From the NCBI GenBank assembly GCA_903889525.1, contig CAISXT010000017.1, forward strand, positions 1 to 50,846: a DNA stretch of 50,846 nucleotides. Reading direction: 5' to 3'. Position 1 is the first letter of the stretch; each line of letters begins with the position of its first letter. Made by a program: the position numbers and the translations under genes. Origin of the DNA: an uncultured Opitutia bacterium (lineage in GTDB: Bacteria; Verrucomicrobiota; Verrucomicrobiia; Opitutales; UBA953). Shown here in pieces: positions 20,227 through 31,282 of this stretch. Under the pieces are notes generated by a model, which was not told the origin of the DNA, searched no databases, and worked only from the letters and a program-made list of their open reading frames with translations.

Positions 20227-20973
20227 TTAATCCGCTTCGACGACCAGCTGGTCGCTGACGCAGGTGAGGATGACGCGGTTATTTCCGTTCGCCGCCTGGA
20301 TGCCGCGGACGAACTCCGCAATCGCCGTGCTATCCACCATGGTGACTTCATAGGTCAACTCGGTCATCAGGCCCGCCTGGACGGTTTCCACCGACTTCAA
20401 TGACTGGTGGCTGAGGTGGCGGGCGAAGAGCCCCGCGAAGGCTTGGTCGTAGTCCAGATCGGTACCGACTCGGATGCGGAGCAGGTGCGAACCTTTCAGT
20501 GAGGAGAAGAGGTTGAGTCGCGAGATGGCGAAGATGATCGCACACACGAGGGGTACGGTGATCGCGGCCAATGCGTATTGGCGTGCCCCGACGGCGAGGC
20601 CGGTGCCCATCGCGAGGAAAATGAAACCGATATCGCGGGATTGTCCCACGGAGCGGCGGAAGCGGATAATCGAGAACGCCGCGAACATACCGAACGCCGT
20701 GGCCATATTGCCCATGACGACGAGAATCACTAGGGTGACGACCGTGCCCAGAATGAGCAGGGTGTGGACGTAATCCTGGGAGTAACGCGTACCGCGGTAG
20801 GTGCGTTTATAGGTGAAGGCCGTAAGGGCGTTCAGGGCGAAGCTGAAGAGAATCGCGAAGAGAATCTCCGTGACGCGGGGTTTCTCGCTGAGGTCAGCTG
20901 CCAGCTTGGCCATGGAGGAGCTGATGCCGTCCGCGGACGCGGATGTCTGGGCAAGATGAAGGAGGGAGTTCAT
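20227..20973 (-). CDS. DUF4956 domain membrane protein
   Basis: A 248-residue protein with about four membrane helices between residues 35 and 150 and a cytoplasmic C-terminal domain of about 100 residues. The conserved DUF4956 region is visible: FTYKRTYRGTRYSQDYVHTLL, GNMATAFGMFAAFSIIRFR, and the R..RD.GFIF..MG.GLA stretch. Function unknown. DUF4956 genes recur next to VTC-domain and CotH genes, as here. The ATG at 20973 overlaps the stop of the VTC gene (ATGA), which supports this start over the longer frame. The N terminus is Ser/Ala-rich without a clear signal peptide. Confidence 0.85.
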   Translation of the reverse strand: MNSLLHLAQTSASADGISSSMAKLAADLSEKPRVTEILFAILFSFALNALTAFTYKRTYRGTRYSQDYVHTLLILGTVVTLVILVVMGNMATAFGMFAAFSIIRFRRSVGQSRDIGFIFLAMGTGLAVGARQYALAAITVPLVCAIIFAISRLNLFSSLKGSHLLRIRVGTDLDYDQAFAGLFARHLSHQSLKSVETVQAGLMTELTYEVTMVDSTAIAEFVRGIQAANGNNRVILTCVSDQLVVEAD

Positions 20974-21713
20974 GATAAGCAGGAAAGGGCGGGGGTAGCG
21001 CCGTGCAGGCGCATACACTCGGAATATTTACTGAAGGGTCGAGGATAGAGTCCGCGCGCGGAAAGATGGGCGGCAAACGCGTAGGGTACGGCCGTTGACC
21101 CTTTGACTTCCATCAGGCAGAGGTTGTCCGCGAGCACCGAGAGGGGGCAATTATCGTCCTCCGGTGTCGGTGTGAGTTGATCAAAGCGCGCACGGATACC
21201 ATGGTCGAAAGTGATGCGGAGTAGTTCGATGTCGTGGGCGTCGACGAAGCGGTAGGCGTGCCGGTCGTAGCAGATCACGCATACGGGTGCGAAGGCTTCC
21301 GTGGCTACGAGTTGGCGGACCTCGGCGAGGACGCGGGCGTCCCCCGTATCGGGGAGAGAGAGATGCTGGCCGTTGACGGCCGCCCAGGCTTCGCTGGCGG
21401 AGAGCTGGGCCCGCCGTTTCGCGCCCTCATTGCCGTCCTTGTGTTTGATCTCGAGGAAGATCGCTGGTGCGATGGCGCCGTCTTTAGTGCCGTAGATGCG
21501 CAAGCGCAACTTCCGTCGCGAAGGGACGCCCCGCCACGCCTCCCAGCGGCATTTCTGATCCGGGGAATCGCAGTATAGACTGACGACAGGATACCGCCCG
21601 GAGAGACCGCCGACCGTATCGGGTAGAAGTTGGCCCGCGAAACTCGCCAGCAGGTCGTCGCGCTGGGCGATGGTCAGGAGATACTTATGCTCGAAGCGCG
21701 CAGCGATTTCCAT
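20970..21713 (-). CDS. VTC-domain polyphosphate polymerase-like protein
   Basis: The 247 residues correspond to the VTC catalytic tunnel fold, which in yeast Vtc4 makes polyphosphate from ATP. Visible family residues include FEHKY (7-11), the basic strand R66-R67-K68-x-R70-x-R72 (KLRLRIYG), E88-x-K90-x-K92 (LEIKHK), CYDRHAYR, MEVKGS and SKYSECM near the end. No SPX domain or membrane helix is present, so it is probably cytoplasmic or recruited by DUF4956. In bacteria this domain clusters with CotH and DUF4956; the product is not established. It lies one base after the CotH stop. Confidence 0.85.
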   Translation of the reverse strand: MEIAARFEHKYLLTIAQRDDLLASFAGQLLPDTVGGLSGRYPVVSLYCDSPDQKCRWEAWRGVPSRRKLRLRIYGTKDGAIAPAIFLEIKHKDGNEGAKRRAQLSASEAWAAVNGQHLSLPDTGDARVLAEVRQLVATEAFAPVCVICYDRHAYRFVDAHDIELLRITFDHGIRARFDQLTPTPEDDNCPLSVLADNLCLMEVKGSTAVPYAFAAHLSARGLYPRPFSKYSECMRLHGATPALSCLS

Positions 21714-21714
21714 G

Positions 21715-23313
21715 TCAGGGCACGCGTGTCAGGGTGAGGGAATTGCGGTCAAACCACACCTCGCCGGCAGCGGCCCGGAGTTCCATCACCAACGACGGGT
21801 CACTATCGGTGACCGAAAATTCGGCGCTCACGGATCGCCAGCCACCATCGCCAATCAGGGGTGGGACGCCGGCGAGCCCTGAAATGCGGAGGCGGGCCCC
21901 TTTGGTTTTTTCATCAGCCCCCGCGACCACGCCGGCGGTCTTCACCATGCCCGTGAGGCGGTAGCGACCTGGTCCGACGGAAAGCTGGAGGCGGTAATCC
22001 CCGCCTTTCTCGGTGCCGATTTTGAGATGGAAGCATTGCCGTCCTTCATAGGCTTGTTCCTCGGTGTCTCCTTTGTCGGTGGACCGATCCCAGTTATATT
22101 TCGCGAGGGCTACTTTTCCTCCAAGGGTCCGAAGTTGCGCGGCGTCTTCGAGTTGGGACCGCACCGCCTCAAGACGGCGTTTTACTTGCTCGGCGGCTTC
22201 TTTACCCCGGCCGTCAAAGCGCTTGCCCTCTTCGACATCCATGGGGGTCAGTTTGGCTTTCGCGTTGGCGGCAATTTCCAGAGTGCGCTTCGGCCAGTCG
22301 TAGTTCCGGAAAGATTTTTCGAAAACCGTGAAGAACTGGGCGCGGAATCGCTCCCGCATCACGGGGCTTTCCAGGAGTGCGTTGGAAACCGCTGATCCCG
22401 GGCGCCGGAAGACATACCAGCGATCATCACCGAACACCTGGTCCATCCCGTGCAGGATGAAATAGAACTTTCCGATGCCGGGGTCCTCGTAGATGCGGTA
22501 GTTATTACGATTAAAGGAATAACCATCCCAGTGGCAGAGGATTTCCTCAAGGGCGAGATGGCGGAAGTACGCGTCGAGATCCAGAATGCGATCCATCCGC
22601 TGGAGGCGCAGGGCGGGGTTTCGCTCCTGCGTGGAGGCGATGAGCTCGGTCAAGCGGACGCTTTCATCGGGGTCGCCATGGTCCACTTCCATCTTCGGAT
22701 TGATTTCATTGCAGAAGCCGCCGTCGTAGAGGTGCCCGCCAGATTTCTTGAAAAAGTATCCGAGGAACTCCCCGTTGAAGCCTTCCTTCAGGACATAGGT
22801 GCCCAGCGTCTTACCGTTGAGGGTCACGTACGCGTGGGTGCAGCGAGAGGCCGGCACGCCGCAGCGTCGCGCCATTTCACCTGCCACGAGTTCATGTAGC
22901 ATGGTGCCATCCTGGGCGCAGTTATTGAGCTGGAATTTAGTGAGCCCACGGAACTCCTGCGTCTTCTTGCTCTTGGCGGTGCGAATGGAGAAGCCCGGGC
23001 GATCTTCCGTGATTTGGCGGAAGCTGCCCGCCGAGCCTTTGAGTTTGAGGGAGCATTTCTCAAGGGTCACGCCGCCCGCCTCTTTGATGGTGAGCGTCAC
23101 GTAGTCGCGCGGATTTTTGGCGAGCTTGTCGATATTCTCCTTCGAAATGGTCAGTTCCAATTTCGGCACAATGCCCGCGAAGAGCGCATCCGGCGACACA
23201 TCGACATTCGCCTGCTTGGGTATGACGAGCGGTGGCAGGGTCTGGGCGTTCACCCCGAGTACGGACAACGCGAGCAAAGCTAACCGATAGGCTGATGGGC
23301 GAAGGGTTACCAC
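21715..23313 (-). CDS. Secreted CotH-family kinase-like protein
   Basis: A 532-residue protein with an N-terminal signal peptide (RLALLALSVLGVNAQ). It carries the CotH fold: ISKENIDKLAKNPRDYV near the start, the SLKLKGSAGSFR strand, YVLKEGFNGEFLGYFF, HWDGYSFNRNNYRIY and FILHGMDQVFGDD with the catalytic-type Asp residues. CotH of Bacillus is an atypical protein kinase. A C-terminal beta-sandwich domain (about 400-532) looks like a carbohydrate-binding module. The start is GTG; no ATG is suitably placed. A TTGACA box lies just upstream. Acts outside the cytoplasm, unlike its VTC neighbour. Confidence 0.85.
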   Translation of the reverse strand: MVTLRPSAYRLALLALSVLGVNAQTLPPLVIPKQANVDVSPDALFAGIVPKLELTISKENIDKLAKNPRDYVTLTIKEAGGVTLEKCSLKLKGSAGSFRQITEDRPGFSIRTAKSKKTQEFRGLTKFQLNNCAQDGTMLHELVAGEMARRCGVPASRCTHAYVTLNGKTLGTYVLKEGFNGEFLGYFFKKSGGHLYDGGFCNEINPKMEVDHGDPDESVRLTELIASTQERNPALRLQRMDRILDLDAYFRHLALEEILCHWDGYSFNRNNYRIYEDPGIGKFYFILHGMDQVFGDDRWYVFRRPGSAVSNALLESPVMRERFRAQFFTVFEKSFRNYDWPKRTLEIAANAKAKLTPMDVEEGKRFDGRGKEAAEQVKRRLEAVRSQLEDAAQLRTLGGKVALAKYNWDRSTDKGDTEEQAYEGRQCFHLKIGTEKGGDYRLQLSVGPGRYRLTGMVKTAGVVAGADEKTKGARLRISGLAGVPPLIGDGGWRSVSAEFSVTDSDPSLVMELRAAAGEVWFDRNSLTLTRVP

Positions 23314-23331
23314 GAGTGGCAGGGGTTCCTC

Positions 23332-23360
23332 AAAATGCGGAGGCTCCTGCTGACTGTCAA
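23332..23360 (-). promoter_or_regulatory. Putative sigma70 promoter for cotH-VTC-DUF4956
   Basis: On the minus strand a consensus -35 TTGACA (23360-23355) is followed after 17 nt by CATTTT (23337-23332), a weak -10. The predicted transcript start would leave only about a dozen bases before the GTG. This suggests the three-gene module can be expressed independently of the GH20 gene. Confidence 0.35.
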
Positions 23361-23372
23361 CCCGCCCCGCTA

Positions 23373-25118
23373 TCAGTTCCCGAAAAGGCCTTGAGAGCTT
23401 TCCCCTAGTCCGCCTGGCCGTGAGCGCATCGCCCAGACTCTATTATATTCCACCAAGAGCCGATGGCGTTCAGCTGCGCCGAGAGCGTGCCCGCTGGCCC
23501 GTTGTATGCCCGCTAGGGCGAGGTCGGCTCCTAGGATGATTTCATCACGCAGATTGGCATCACTTAACAAGCCAGCCAGCCTCCGGCCCTCTTCAGCATG
23601 AGCGATGGAGGCACCCATTTCTTCGGCCGGCACATCGGTGACGGCGATCGCCAGCGCGGCGGGTTTCGCGGTGAGGAACTCCCACGACAGGCTCTTGTTA
23701 CGAAAGGCTTTCTTGATGATGCCGTCGAGGCGTCCGAGATGTTCGAGGGCGGCCGTGGCCTTAGCGGCTTCGATGGGAGAGAGTCCTCCGAGGGTGGCCA
23801 CTCCGGCGACAAAGTCCGTCTTATGATTAGCTGGGAAGCCCCAGGCTTGAGCTAGGCCGGACGCAATCGGCAGCCAGGCAGTCGGCCAAGGTTGGTGATG
23901 ACCATTATCACCCCAAGTGGTCAGCAGGATCCCGCGGGCTCCATGGCGGATGGCTGCGCCGACGGCTTCGGCTTGATTGGTGAGCGCGTTATCGAGGCGT
24001 CCCGTGAAACTCTGCCAGGCACTCGTGCCCGGCGCGACCAGGTAGTTACGGCCAAGTTCGTGTAATCGTCCGCACTGCTCATTGAAAGGGTGTCCCGCAT
24101 CGTAACCCCAGACGACGGGCACGGTGTCAGCAGGTGCATCTTGGGCGAGGGCGAGGTCTTCGAGGAGGATGTCGCCCCAGAATTGCGGGGTGTGTCCGCG
24201 GGCTGTGGCTAATGCGCACAGTTTCTTCAGGTGGTCGAGGTAGACGCGATGCTTGCCGCGTTCTGCCACGGCCTGCTTGCTGAAGCCTTGCCCCAGCTCC
24301 CAGGGCTCGTCGCCGCCGATGTTCACTTGGCGGCTGCGGAAGTTCGGCAGGTAGCTGTCCAGCAGTGAGGCTGCGAAATCGAGGGAGGCTTGGTCGGGGC
24401 GTAGCGTGCCGGGAAATTCTTTGAACTGATTTGTCAGCGGATGAATCCAGCCTTCGGGGCATTCGGCCATCGCCCGGTAACGCGGGTGGCGTAGCCAGCG
24501 CTCCATGTGGCCAAAGGTGTTCAGGTTCGGGACGAGTTCGATGCCCAGTTGGGCGCACGCTTCATCGAGCTCACGGATTTCCGCAGGCGTCAGCGCGGAG
24601 GCGTGATGCCAGGCATCCTCGTGCCCGGGAAAGGCGAAGGTATGCTCTATATAGAGTTGGAGTTGATTCGCGCGTAATTTGCCGAGGGCGGCGATGAGTT
24701 GGAGCAACTCGCTCTGCGTCGGTACGCGGGTGCGCGAGATATCGAGCATGAATCCCCGCACGGGTAGGTCGGGCGAATCGGTGATCTCGAGGTGCGGTAG
24801 TTCGTCGGGATACTGCTCAGCAATCTGGCGGAGGGTCTGCGCTCCATAGAGCACGCCATGCGCATCGCCGGCATTGAGGCGGATGCCGCTCGTGAGGATT
24901 TCGAGATGATAGCCCTCGGCCCCTTGTTCGGGCTTATGGACGACCCGGCAGGCTCCGTCCGTAGCTCCGGCCAGAGCTGCCTGGGCTTCGGCGATGGTCG
25001 TCGGTAGGCTCTCTATAAAGAGGGCGGTCGGGTGGGGTAGGGGAGGTACCTTGAGCCAGCCCCCGCGCAGGGTCAATTCCCTCGGTCGGGGGAAGAGCTT
25101 GAGCACCGGAAGGGCCAT
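23373..25118 (-). CDS. Glycoside hydrolase family 20 (beta-N-acetylhexosaminidase-like)
   Basis: A 581-residue protein with an N-terminal GH20b-like alpha/beta domain (about 1-115) and a GH20 TIM barrel starting at VRGFMLDISRTRVPTQ (about 120). The catalytic Asp-Glu pair of substrate-assisted hexosaminidases is D270-E271 (NIGGDEPWELG). It would remove terminal N-acetylhexosamine residues. No signal peptide is visible, so it may act on imported or recycled amino sugars in the cytoplasm. The C-terminal 150 residues are helical, as in some GH20 members. It lies 59 nt upstream of cotH on the same strand and is divergent from the PVC dehydrogenase gene. Confidence 0.85.
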   Translation of the reverse strand: MALPVLKLFPRPRELTLRGGWLKVPPLPHPTALFIESLPTTIAEAQAALAGATDGACRVVHKPEQGAEGYHLEILTSGIRLNAGDAHGVLYGAQTLRQIAEQYPDELPHLEITDSPDLPVRGFMLDISRTRVPTQSELLQLIAALGKLRANQLQLYIEHTFAFPGHEDAWHHASALTPAEIRELDEACAQLGIELVPNLNTFGHMERWLRHPRYRAMAECPEGWIHPLTNQFKEFPGTLRPDQASLDFAASLLDSYLPNFRSRQVNIGGDEPWELGQGFSKQAVAERGKHRVYLDHLKKLCALATARGHTPQFWGDILLEDLALAQDAPADTVPVVWGYDAGHPFNEQCGRLHELGRNYLVAPGTSAWQSFTGRLDNALTNQAEAVGAAIRHGARGILLTTWGDNGHHQPWPTAWLPIASGLAQAWGFPANHKTDFVAGVATLGGLSPIEAAKATAALEHLGRLDGIIKKAFRNKSLSWEFLTAKPAALAIAVTDVPAEEMGASIAHAEEGRRLAGLLSDANLRDEIILGADLALAGIQRASGHALGAAERHRLLVEYNRVWAMRSRPGGLGESSQGLFGN

Positions 25119-25236
25119 GGCACGAGGGTTATCCCCCGGAAGCGGACGGGCAAGACGCTAAGATGGGGCCGAATGCTCTTCCCGCTTGGAACAAACCCCG
25201 GGAGGGCTACATCTACTCCCTTACCCCGCTACACCT

Positions 25237-28200
25237 ATGGTACGCTCATCGCTCAGCCTTCTCTTCTTCGCCGCCGCGGCGCAGGCAGTCCCTGAAGGCT
25301 TCACTATCCGCGAGTTCCTCGGCAACGCCCAGGAGCCAGAAATCTATCCGACGGCCGTGTCTGCCGCCGCCAACGGCGACGTCTACGTCTCCTCGGACAA
25401 GAACGGTTCACTTGGCCACGTCCCCGGTATGGGCCGCATTCTCATCGCCCGCGACACCAAGGGCGCCGGCGTCGCCGATCAAGTCATCGAATACACCAAG
25501 GTCGAAAGCCCCCGCGGCGGCCACTTTGTCGGCGGCATCCTTTACCTCGTCCACCCGCCCTTCCTCTCTAAGTTCCAAGATAAAAACGGCGATGGTAAAG
25601 CCGACTATAACACCGAGCGGACCTTACTCGTCGACGGTCTCGGGGGTGGCATTGAGCACCCGCGCGGCGCTGATCACACCACCAACGGTACCCGCATGGG
25701 CATCGACGGCTGGCTCTACATCGCTGTCGGTGACTTCGGCGCAGGCCTCCTGCGTGACAACGACGGTGCCATCGGCCTCGGCGACAAGAAGCGCGTGACG
25801 CTCTATGGCGGCGGCGTGATGCGCGTCCGTCCCGACGGCACCGAGCTCGAAATCTATACCGAGATGACCCGCAACATCTGCGACGTCGCCATCTCGCCGA
25901 CGCTCGACCTCTTCTCCCGCGATAACACCAATGACGGCAAGGGCTGGAACACCCGTTTCCACCACTTCACTTCGCTGGCCAATCCCGGCTACCCTCGCCT
26001 GTACAAGAACTTTGCCGACGAGATTGCCCACCCCCTTGCCGATTACGGCGGCGGTTCCGGCACCGGCGGCCTCTACCTGAGCGAGCCCGGCTTCCCGGGC
26101 GACTTCGGCGAGTCGCTCTTCACCTGCGACTGGACGACGGGCACCCTGCATCGCCACCCGATCAAGCGCTTTGAATCCACGTTCGTCGCCCAGCAGGAGA
26201 CCTTCGAGAAAGTCCCGCGTGCGACCGACTTCGACGTCGACGGCAATTCCCGTCTCTTCCTTGCTGACTGGCGCGGCGGAGGTTTCAGTTACCTCGGTAA
26301 CGGCAAGCCCAAGTCAAAGAAGGTCATGAAGGACGGTAAGGAGGTCGACGAGCCGATCTATTACCCTAACGGCACTGTCCAGATCATCACCGCCAAGGAT
26401 GTTAAGCCCAACGTCTATGTTGATGTGACCAAGCTCTCGGACGCCGATCTCGTGAAGCAGCTTTCCTCGAAGTCCGCCGTCCAGCGCCTCGAGACCCAGC
26501 GCCAGATTATCGACCGCAATAAGGCCGAGCTCGCCGAGCCCGTCCTCGTCATCGCGCAAGCCGGCTCGGAGCACCTCTACTCCCGCGTCGCCGCAATCTT
26601 CACCTATAAGCAGCTGCTCGGCGCTAAGGCTAACGCCGCGCTCGCCGCGCTCGCCAAGGACTCCGTCGTCCGTGAGTACACCTTGCGCGCGCTCGCCGAT
26701 CGCAGCACGCAATTGGAAGGCGTGCCAGTCCAGCTCTTCATCGACGCCCTGAACGACACCGACCCGCGCGTGCGCCTCCAGGCTCTCATCGGCCTTCAGC
26801 GTCTCGGCGCCAAGGACGCCGCCCCGGCCATCCTCGCCGCCGCCGGCAAGTGGCCCGCGGACGAGTCGAAGCTCAGCGACGGCGAACACTATCGCCTGCC
26901 GCATACCGCCATCGCCACGCTCGCCCGTCTCGGCAACGCCAAGGCCTGCCTCGCTGCACTCGCCGACCCGGCGCAACGTAACGTCGCCTTCCGTGCCCTT
27001 CAGGGGATTCACTCTGACGAAGCGGTCGACGGCCTCCTGGCGGTCAGCCTGAACGGTGAAGACGCCGTGCGCTTCGGCGCCGTCTCGACCCTCGCTCGGC
27101 TTTACCACGTCGAGAAGCCCTGGAACTATAAGGACTGGTGGAGCACCCGCCCGGATGACCGCGGTCCGTATTTCGAGCCGGCTACTTGGTCCGCCACACC
27201 GCGCATTCATCAGGGCATCGAAGCCGCCTACGCCAAGTTGCCCGGTAAGCTGCGAATGGCCTCGCTCGAGATTCTTGCCAAGAATCGCATCGCGATTACC
27301 GAACTCAAGCTCGATGGCCTCGATCCGCTCCGACTCGCGATGGCTACCCAGACGCTGCGCCCGGCCGACATCACCCTGCTCGTCGACGCCGCCCTCCAGT
27401 CCAGTCGCAAGTGGGAAGAGCGCTTCGATTGCTATAAGGCCTTGCTCAAGGTCGAAGGTGATGCCAGCCTCGAATCTCGCGTCAAGGTCCTCGCCGGCTG
27501 GTCCAAGGACGCCACGGCGCCCGCTTCCGCCACGCAGGCGATCAGCGACTTCATCTACGAGGCCGACCGTGGCAACCAGGTGAACAAGCTCCGCTCGATG
27601 GCGAACAAGGCTGACGACGCCTCCTCGACGATCCTCTGGAAGGCGCTACTCAACGTACTCAACAGCCCGCTCACCAAGGACCAACAGAAGAAGGCCGTCC
27701 GCGGCCACGTCGACAAGAACCCCCGCGACCTAGGCTTCTTCTTCGCTATCGCCGACCTCGGTCTGACTGGCTTCGACAAGCAGCTCCTGGAAGGCACGAA
27801 GGGCGACAACGTCATCCAGATTAAGGCCGCTCAAGCCGCCCTCGACGCTGGCAAGAAGGCGCTCACTCGGAAGGGCAAGAAGATTGCGCAGCTTGACCTC
27901 GCCGATGTGGCTCAGGCCGTTTTCAAGGGCCGCGGCAACGTGAAGCAAGGCCAGCAGCTCTTCACCTCACAGGGTTGTGTGGCCTGCCATGCCATCGACC
28001 TTACCGCCGAACAGAAGGGCCCCTACCTCGGCGCTTCCGGTGCGAAGTTCCCGCGCGAATACCTCGTCGAGTCCGTGCTCTACCCGAGCAAGGTCGTCGC
28101 TCAAGGCTTCCAGACCTTCCAGCTAGATATGAAGGACGGCTCCATCCAGTTGGGCTTCATCACCGCTGAAGCGGATGGCGAAATCACCCTGCGGAACATC

Positions 28201-28356
28201 GCCGGCCAGGTCACCAAGGTGAAGCGTGCCAACGTGAAAGCGGAGAAGCATCTCCCCCAGTCGATGATGCCGGAAGGCCTCGCCGCTGGTCTCACCGTCG
28301 AAGAGCTCACCTCGTTGATTGAATACCTCGGCTCGCTCAAGGCGATCGGAGGCTAA
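25237..28356 (+). CDS. PVC-type secreted dehydrogenase/beta-propeller with HEAT repeats and cytochrome c domain
   Basis: A 1039-residue protein; the ATG at 25237 gives a signal peptide (MVRSSLSLLFFAAAAQA). An N-terminal propeller domain (about 20-390) is of the putative membrane-bound dehydrogenase type common in Planctomycetes and Verrucomicrobia (GHVPGMGRI, HPRGADHTTNGTRMGIDGWLYI). HEAT-like repeats span about 410-880. A C-terminal cytochrome c-like domain carries CVACH (near 915) in the PVC-type heme-binding context (GKELFTSQGC.ACH-like, SLIEYLGSLK at the end). The substrate is unknown; such proteins are thought to oxidise carbohydrates or alcohols in the periplasm. A second copy lies at 44707. 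Confidence 0.88.
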   Translation: MVRSSLSLLFFAAAAQAVPEGFTIREFLGNAQEPEIYPTAVSAAANGDVYVSSDKNGSLGHVPGMGRILIARDTKGAGVADQVIEYTKVESPRGGHFVGGILYLVHPPFLSKFQDKNGDGKADYNTERTLLVDGLGGGIEHPRGADHTTNGTRMGIDGWLYIAVGDFGAGLLRDNDGAIGLGDKKRVTLYGGGVMRVRPDGTELEIYTEMTRNICDVAISPTLDLFSRDNTNDGKGWNTRFHHFTSLANPGYPRLYKNFADEIAHPLADYGGGSGTGGLYLSEPGFPGDFGESLFTCDWTTGTLHRHPIKRFESTFVAQQETFEKVPRATDFDVDGNSRLFLADWRGGGFSYLGNGKPKSKKVMKDGKEVDEPIYYPNGTVQIITAKDVKPNVYVDVTKLSDADLVKQLSSKSAVQRLETQRQIIDRNKAELAEPVLVIAQAGSEHLYSRVAAIFTYKQLLGAKANAALAALAKDSVVREYTLRALADRSTQLEGVPVQLFIDALNDTDPRVRLQALIGLQRLGAKDAAPAILAAAGKWPADESKLSDGEHYRLPHTAIATLARLGNAKACLAALADPAQRNVAFRALQGIHSDEAVDGLLAVSLNGEDAVRFGAVSTLARLYHVEKPWNYKDWWSTRPDDRGPYFEPATWSATPRIHQGIEAAYAKLPGKLRMASLEILAKNRIAITELKLDGLDPLRLAMATQTLRPADITLLVDAALQSSRKWEERFDCYKALLKVEGDASLESRVKVLAGWSKDATAPASATQAISDFIYEADRGNQVNKLRSMANKADDASSTILWKALLNVLNSPLTKDQQKKAVRGHVDKNPRDLGFFFAIADLGLTGFDKQLLEGTKGDNVIQIKAAQAALDAGKKALTRKGKKIAQLDLADVAQAVFKGRGNVKQGQQLFTSQGCVACHAIDLTAEQKGPYLGASGAKFPREYLVESVLYPSKVVAQGFQTFQLDMKDGSIQLGFITAEADGEITLRNIAGQVTKVKRANVKAEKHLPQSMMPEGLAAGLTVEELTSLIEYLGSLKAIGG

Positions 28357-28377
28357 CGCGGGCGAAGCCGGATACCA

Positions 28378-28401
28378 AGGGCGCCTACGGGCGCCCTTTT
28401 T
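28378..28401 (+). terminator. Intrinsic terminator after the first PVC dehydrogenase
   Basis: Perfect 8-bp stem AGGGCGCC/GGCGCCCT with TACG loop, then five T residues. Identical in stem, loop and T run to the terminator after ahcY, and joined to a REP-like element through TTTTTGTTTAG. Confidence 0.88.
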
Positions 28402-28407
28402 GTTTAG

Positions 28408-28536
28408 GTAGGGATGCGATGACATCGCATCCGCCTGTGTCTAGGTAGGGACGGCTCTCCGAGCCGTCCGTTCGCGGACCGGGGTGCGAATCGCAATCTA
28501 GGCAACAGCGGGCTCGGCGACCCCGCCGTTGCCTAG
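28408..28536. repeat. REP-like element array with three hairpins
   Basis: First unit: GTAG (28408) with hairpin GGATGCGAT-GAC-ATCGCATCC (28412-28432). Second unit: GTAG (28445) with GGACGGCTC-TCC-GAGCCGTCC (28449-28469). The third hairpin (28498-28536) has a perfect outer stem CTAGGCAAC/GTTGCCTAG around a degenerate GCGGG...CCCGC partner. Units one and two keep the 9-3-9 geometry with different stem sequences. Confidence 0.82.
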
Positions 28537-28632
28537 AGCTCTGCTTTTGGGCCCTAATGACATATCCTCCTATCTTGATACATGGATACAAACTTGCCAA
28601 AAGGCGGTTTACCCCTTTGATTCGTCAGCCTT
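28537..28632 (+). promoter_or_regulatory. metK leader with small hairpin
   Basis: The 96 nt before metK contain one clear hairpin, AAACTTGCC-AAAA-GGCGGTTT (28590-28610, one bulge), 22 nt before the ATG. I could not match the region to SAM-I, SAM-II or other known SAM riboswitch cores. No Shine-Dalgarno sequence is visible before the ATG. Confidence 0.25.
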
Positions 28633-29823
28633 ATGGCAAGCCATGACTCCTACACCTTCTCGTCCGAATCCGTCGGCGAGGGCCACCCGGACAAAGTCGC
28701 CGATAGCATCTCCGACTCCGTCCTCGACGCCTGTTTCGCGCAGGACCGGTTCTCCCGCGTTGCCTGTGAGACCCTGGTCAAGAGCGACCACGTCGTCATC
28801 GCTGGCGAACTCACGACCAAGGCGAAGGTCAACTTCGAGGAGGTCGTGCGCGCCGCGATCCGCGACATCGGCTACGTGAACGACGACGACGTCTTCCATG
28901 CCGACAAGGTTTTCATCACCAACCTGCTCACGAAGCAGTCCCCGGATATCGCCCAAGGCGTCGATGAGCGTAAGGCCGAAGGCAAGAAGCACGCCAAGAT
29001 GGGTGCGGGCGACCAAGGCATCATGTTCGGCTACGCCACCACGGAGACCCCGGAACTTATGCCGGCACCAGTGATGTTCGCCCACCGCCTCAACCGCGAG
29101 CTGGCCCGCATCCGCAAGTCTGGGGCCAAGGGTACCGAATGGATTCGCCCTGATTGCAAGTCCCAGGTCGCCGTGCGCTATGATGCCGGCGTCCCCGTCG
29201 CCATTGAGAACGTGGTCATCTCCACCCAGCACACCGCCGACGTCTCTCACCGCCAGATCGAGAAGTTCTGCATCGAGCAGGTCATCCGCAAGGTCCTCCC
29301 GAAGGCCCTCGTCGGCAAAAAGACCGAGTACCTGATCAACCCCACCGGCCGCTTCGTGGTCGGCGGTCCTCAGGGCGATTGCGGCCTCACCGGCCGTAAG
29401 ATCATCGTCGACTCGTACGGAGGCATGGGCCGCCACGGTGGTGGTGCTTTCTCCGGCAAAGATCCGACCAAGGTCGACCGTTCGGCTGCCTACATGGCCC
29501 GCTGGGTCGCTAAACACATCGTCGCTTCCGGTGCCGCCGAGCGCTGCGAACTCCAAGTCGCCTACGCCATCGGCCACCCTGAGCCGACCAGCATCCACCT
29601 CGACACGTTCGGTACGGGTGCCGTCGATGACGCCGTGATTCTCGCCGCGGTGAAGAAGATCTTCCTCTTCAATCCGGCTGAGATTATCCGCCAACTCGAC
29701 CTGCGCCGTCCGATCTACCGCGCTTCCACCCACTACGGTCACTTCGGCAAGAAGGGCCTGCCTTGGGAAGTCACCTCGAAGCTCGCCGCCTTCATTAAGG
29801 CCATCAACCGCAACGTCCGCTAA
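28633..29823 (+). CDS. metK: S-adenosylmethionine synthetase
   Basis: Makes S-adenosylmethionine from methionine and ATP in the cytoplasm. The 396 residues show the family signatures GEGHPDK (15-21, with H18 and D20), GAGDQG (124-129) and [19 protein letters not shown], with the three-domain length expected (E. coli MetK 384). Followed after 18 nt by ahcY, so the pair forms an activated-methyl-cycle operon: MetK supplies SAM and AhcY clears the S-adenosylhomocysteine left after methylation. Confidence 0.98.
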   Translation: MASHDSYTFSSESVGEGHPDKVADSISDSVLDACFAQDRFSRVACETLVKSDHVVIAGELTTKAKVNFEEVVRAAIRDIGYVNDDDVFHADKVFITNLLTKQSPDIAQGVDERKAEGKKHAKMGAGDQGIMFGYATTETPELMPAPVMFAHRLNRELARIRKSGAKGTEWIRPDCKSQVAVRYDAGVPVAIENVVISTQHTADVSHRQIEKFCIEQVIRKVLPKALVGKKTEYLINPTGRFVVGGPQGDCGLTGRKIIVDSYGGMGRHGGGAFSGKDPTKVDRSAAYMARWVAKHIVASGAAERCELQVAYAIGHPEPTSIHLDTFGTGAVDDAVILAAVKKIFLFNPAEIIRQLDLRRPIYRASTHYGHFGKKGLPWEVTSKLAAFIKAINRNVR

Positions 29824-29841
29824 TCCTTTCATCACATCACC

Positions 29842-31281
<1,440 letters not shown>

Positions 31282-31282
31282 G

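Noticed and set aside
25186-25236. TTG-initiated extension of the first PVC dehydrogenase
   Set aside because: It adds non-family residues in front of a good signal peptide that begins at the ATG at 25237.
28537-28632. SAM riboswitch upstream of metK
   Set aside because: No conserved SAM-I or SAM-II core could be aligned. Only one small hairpin is visible.
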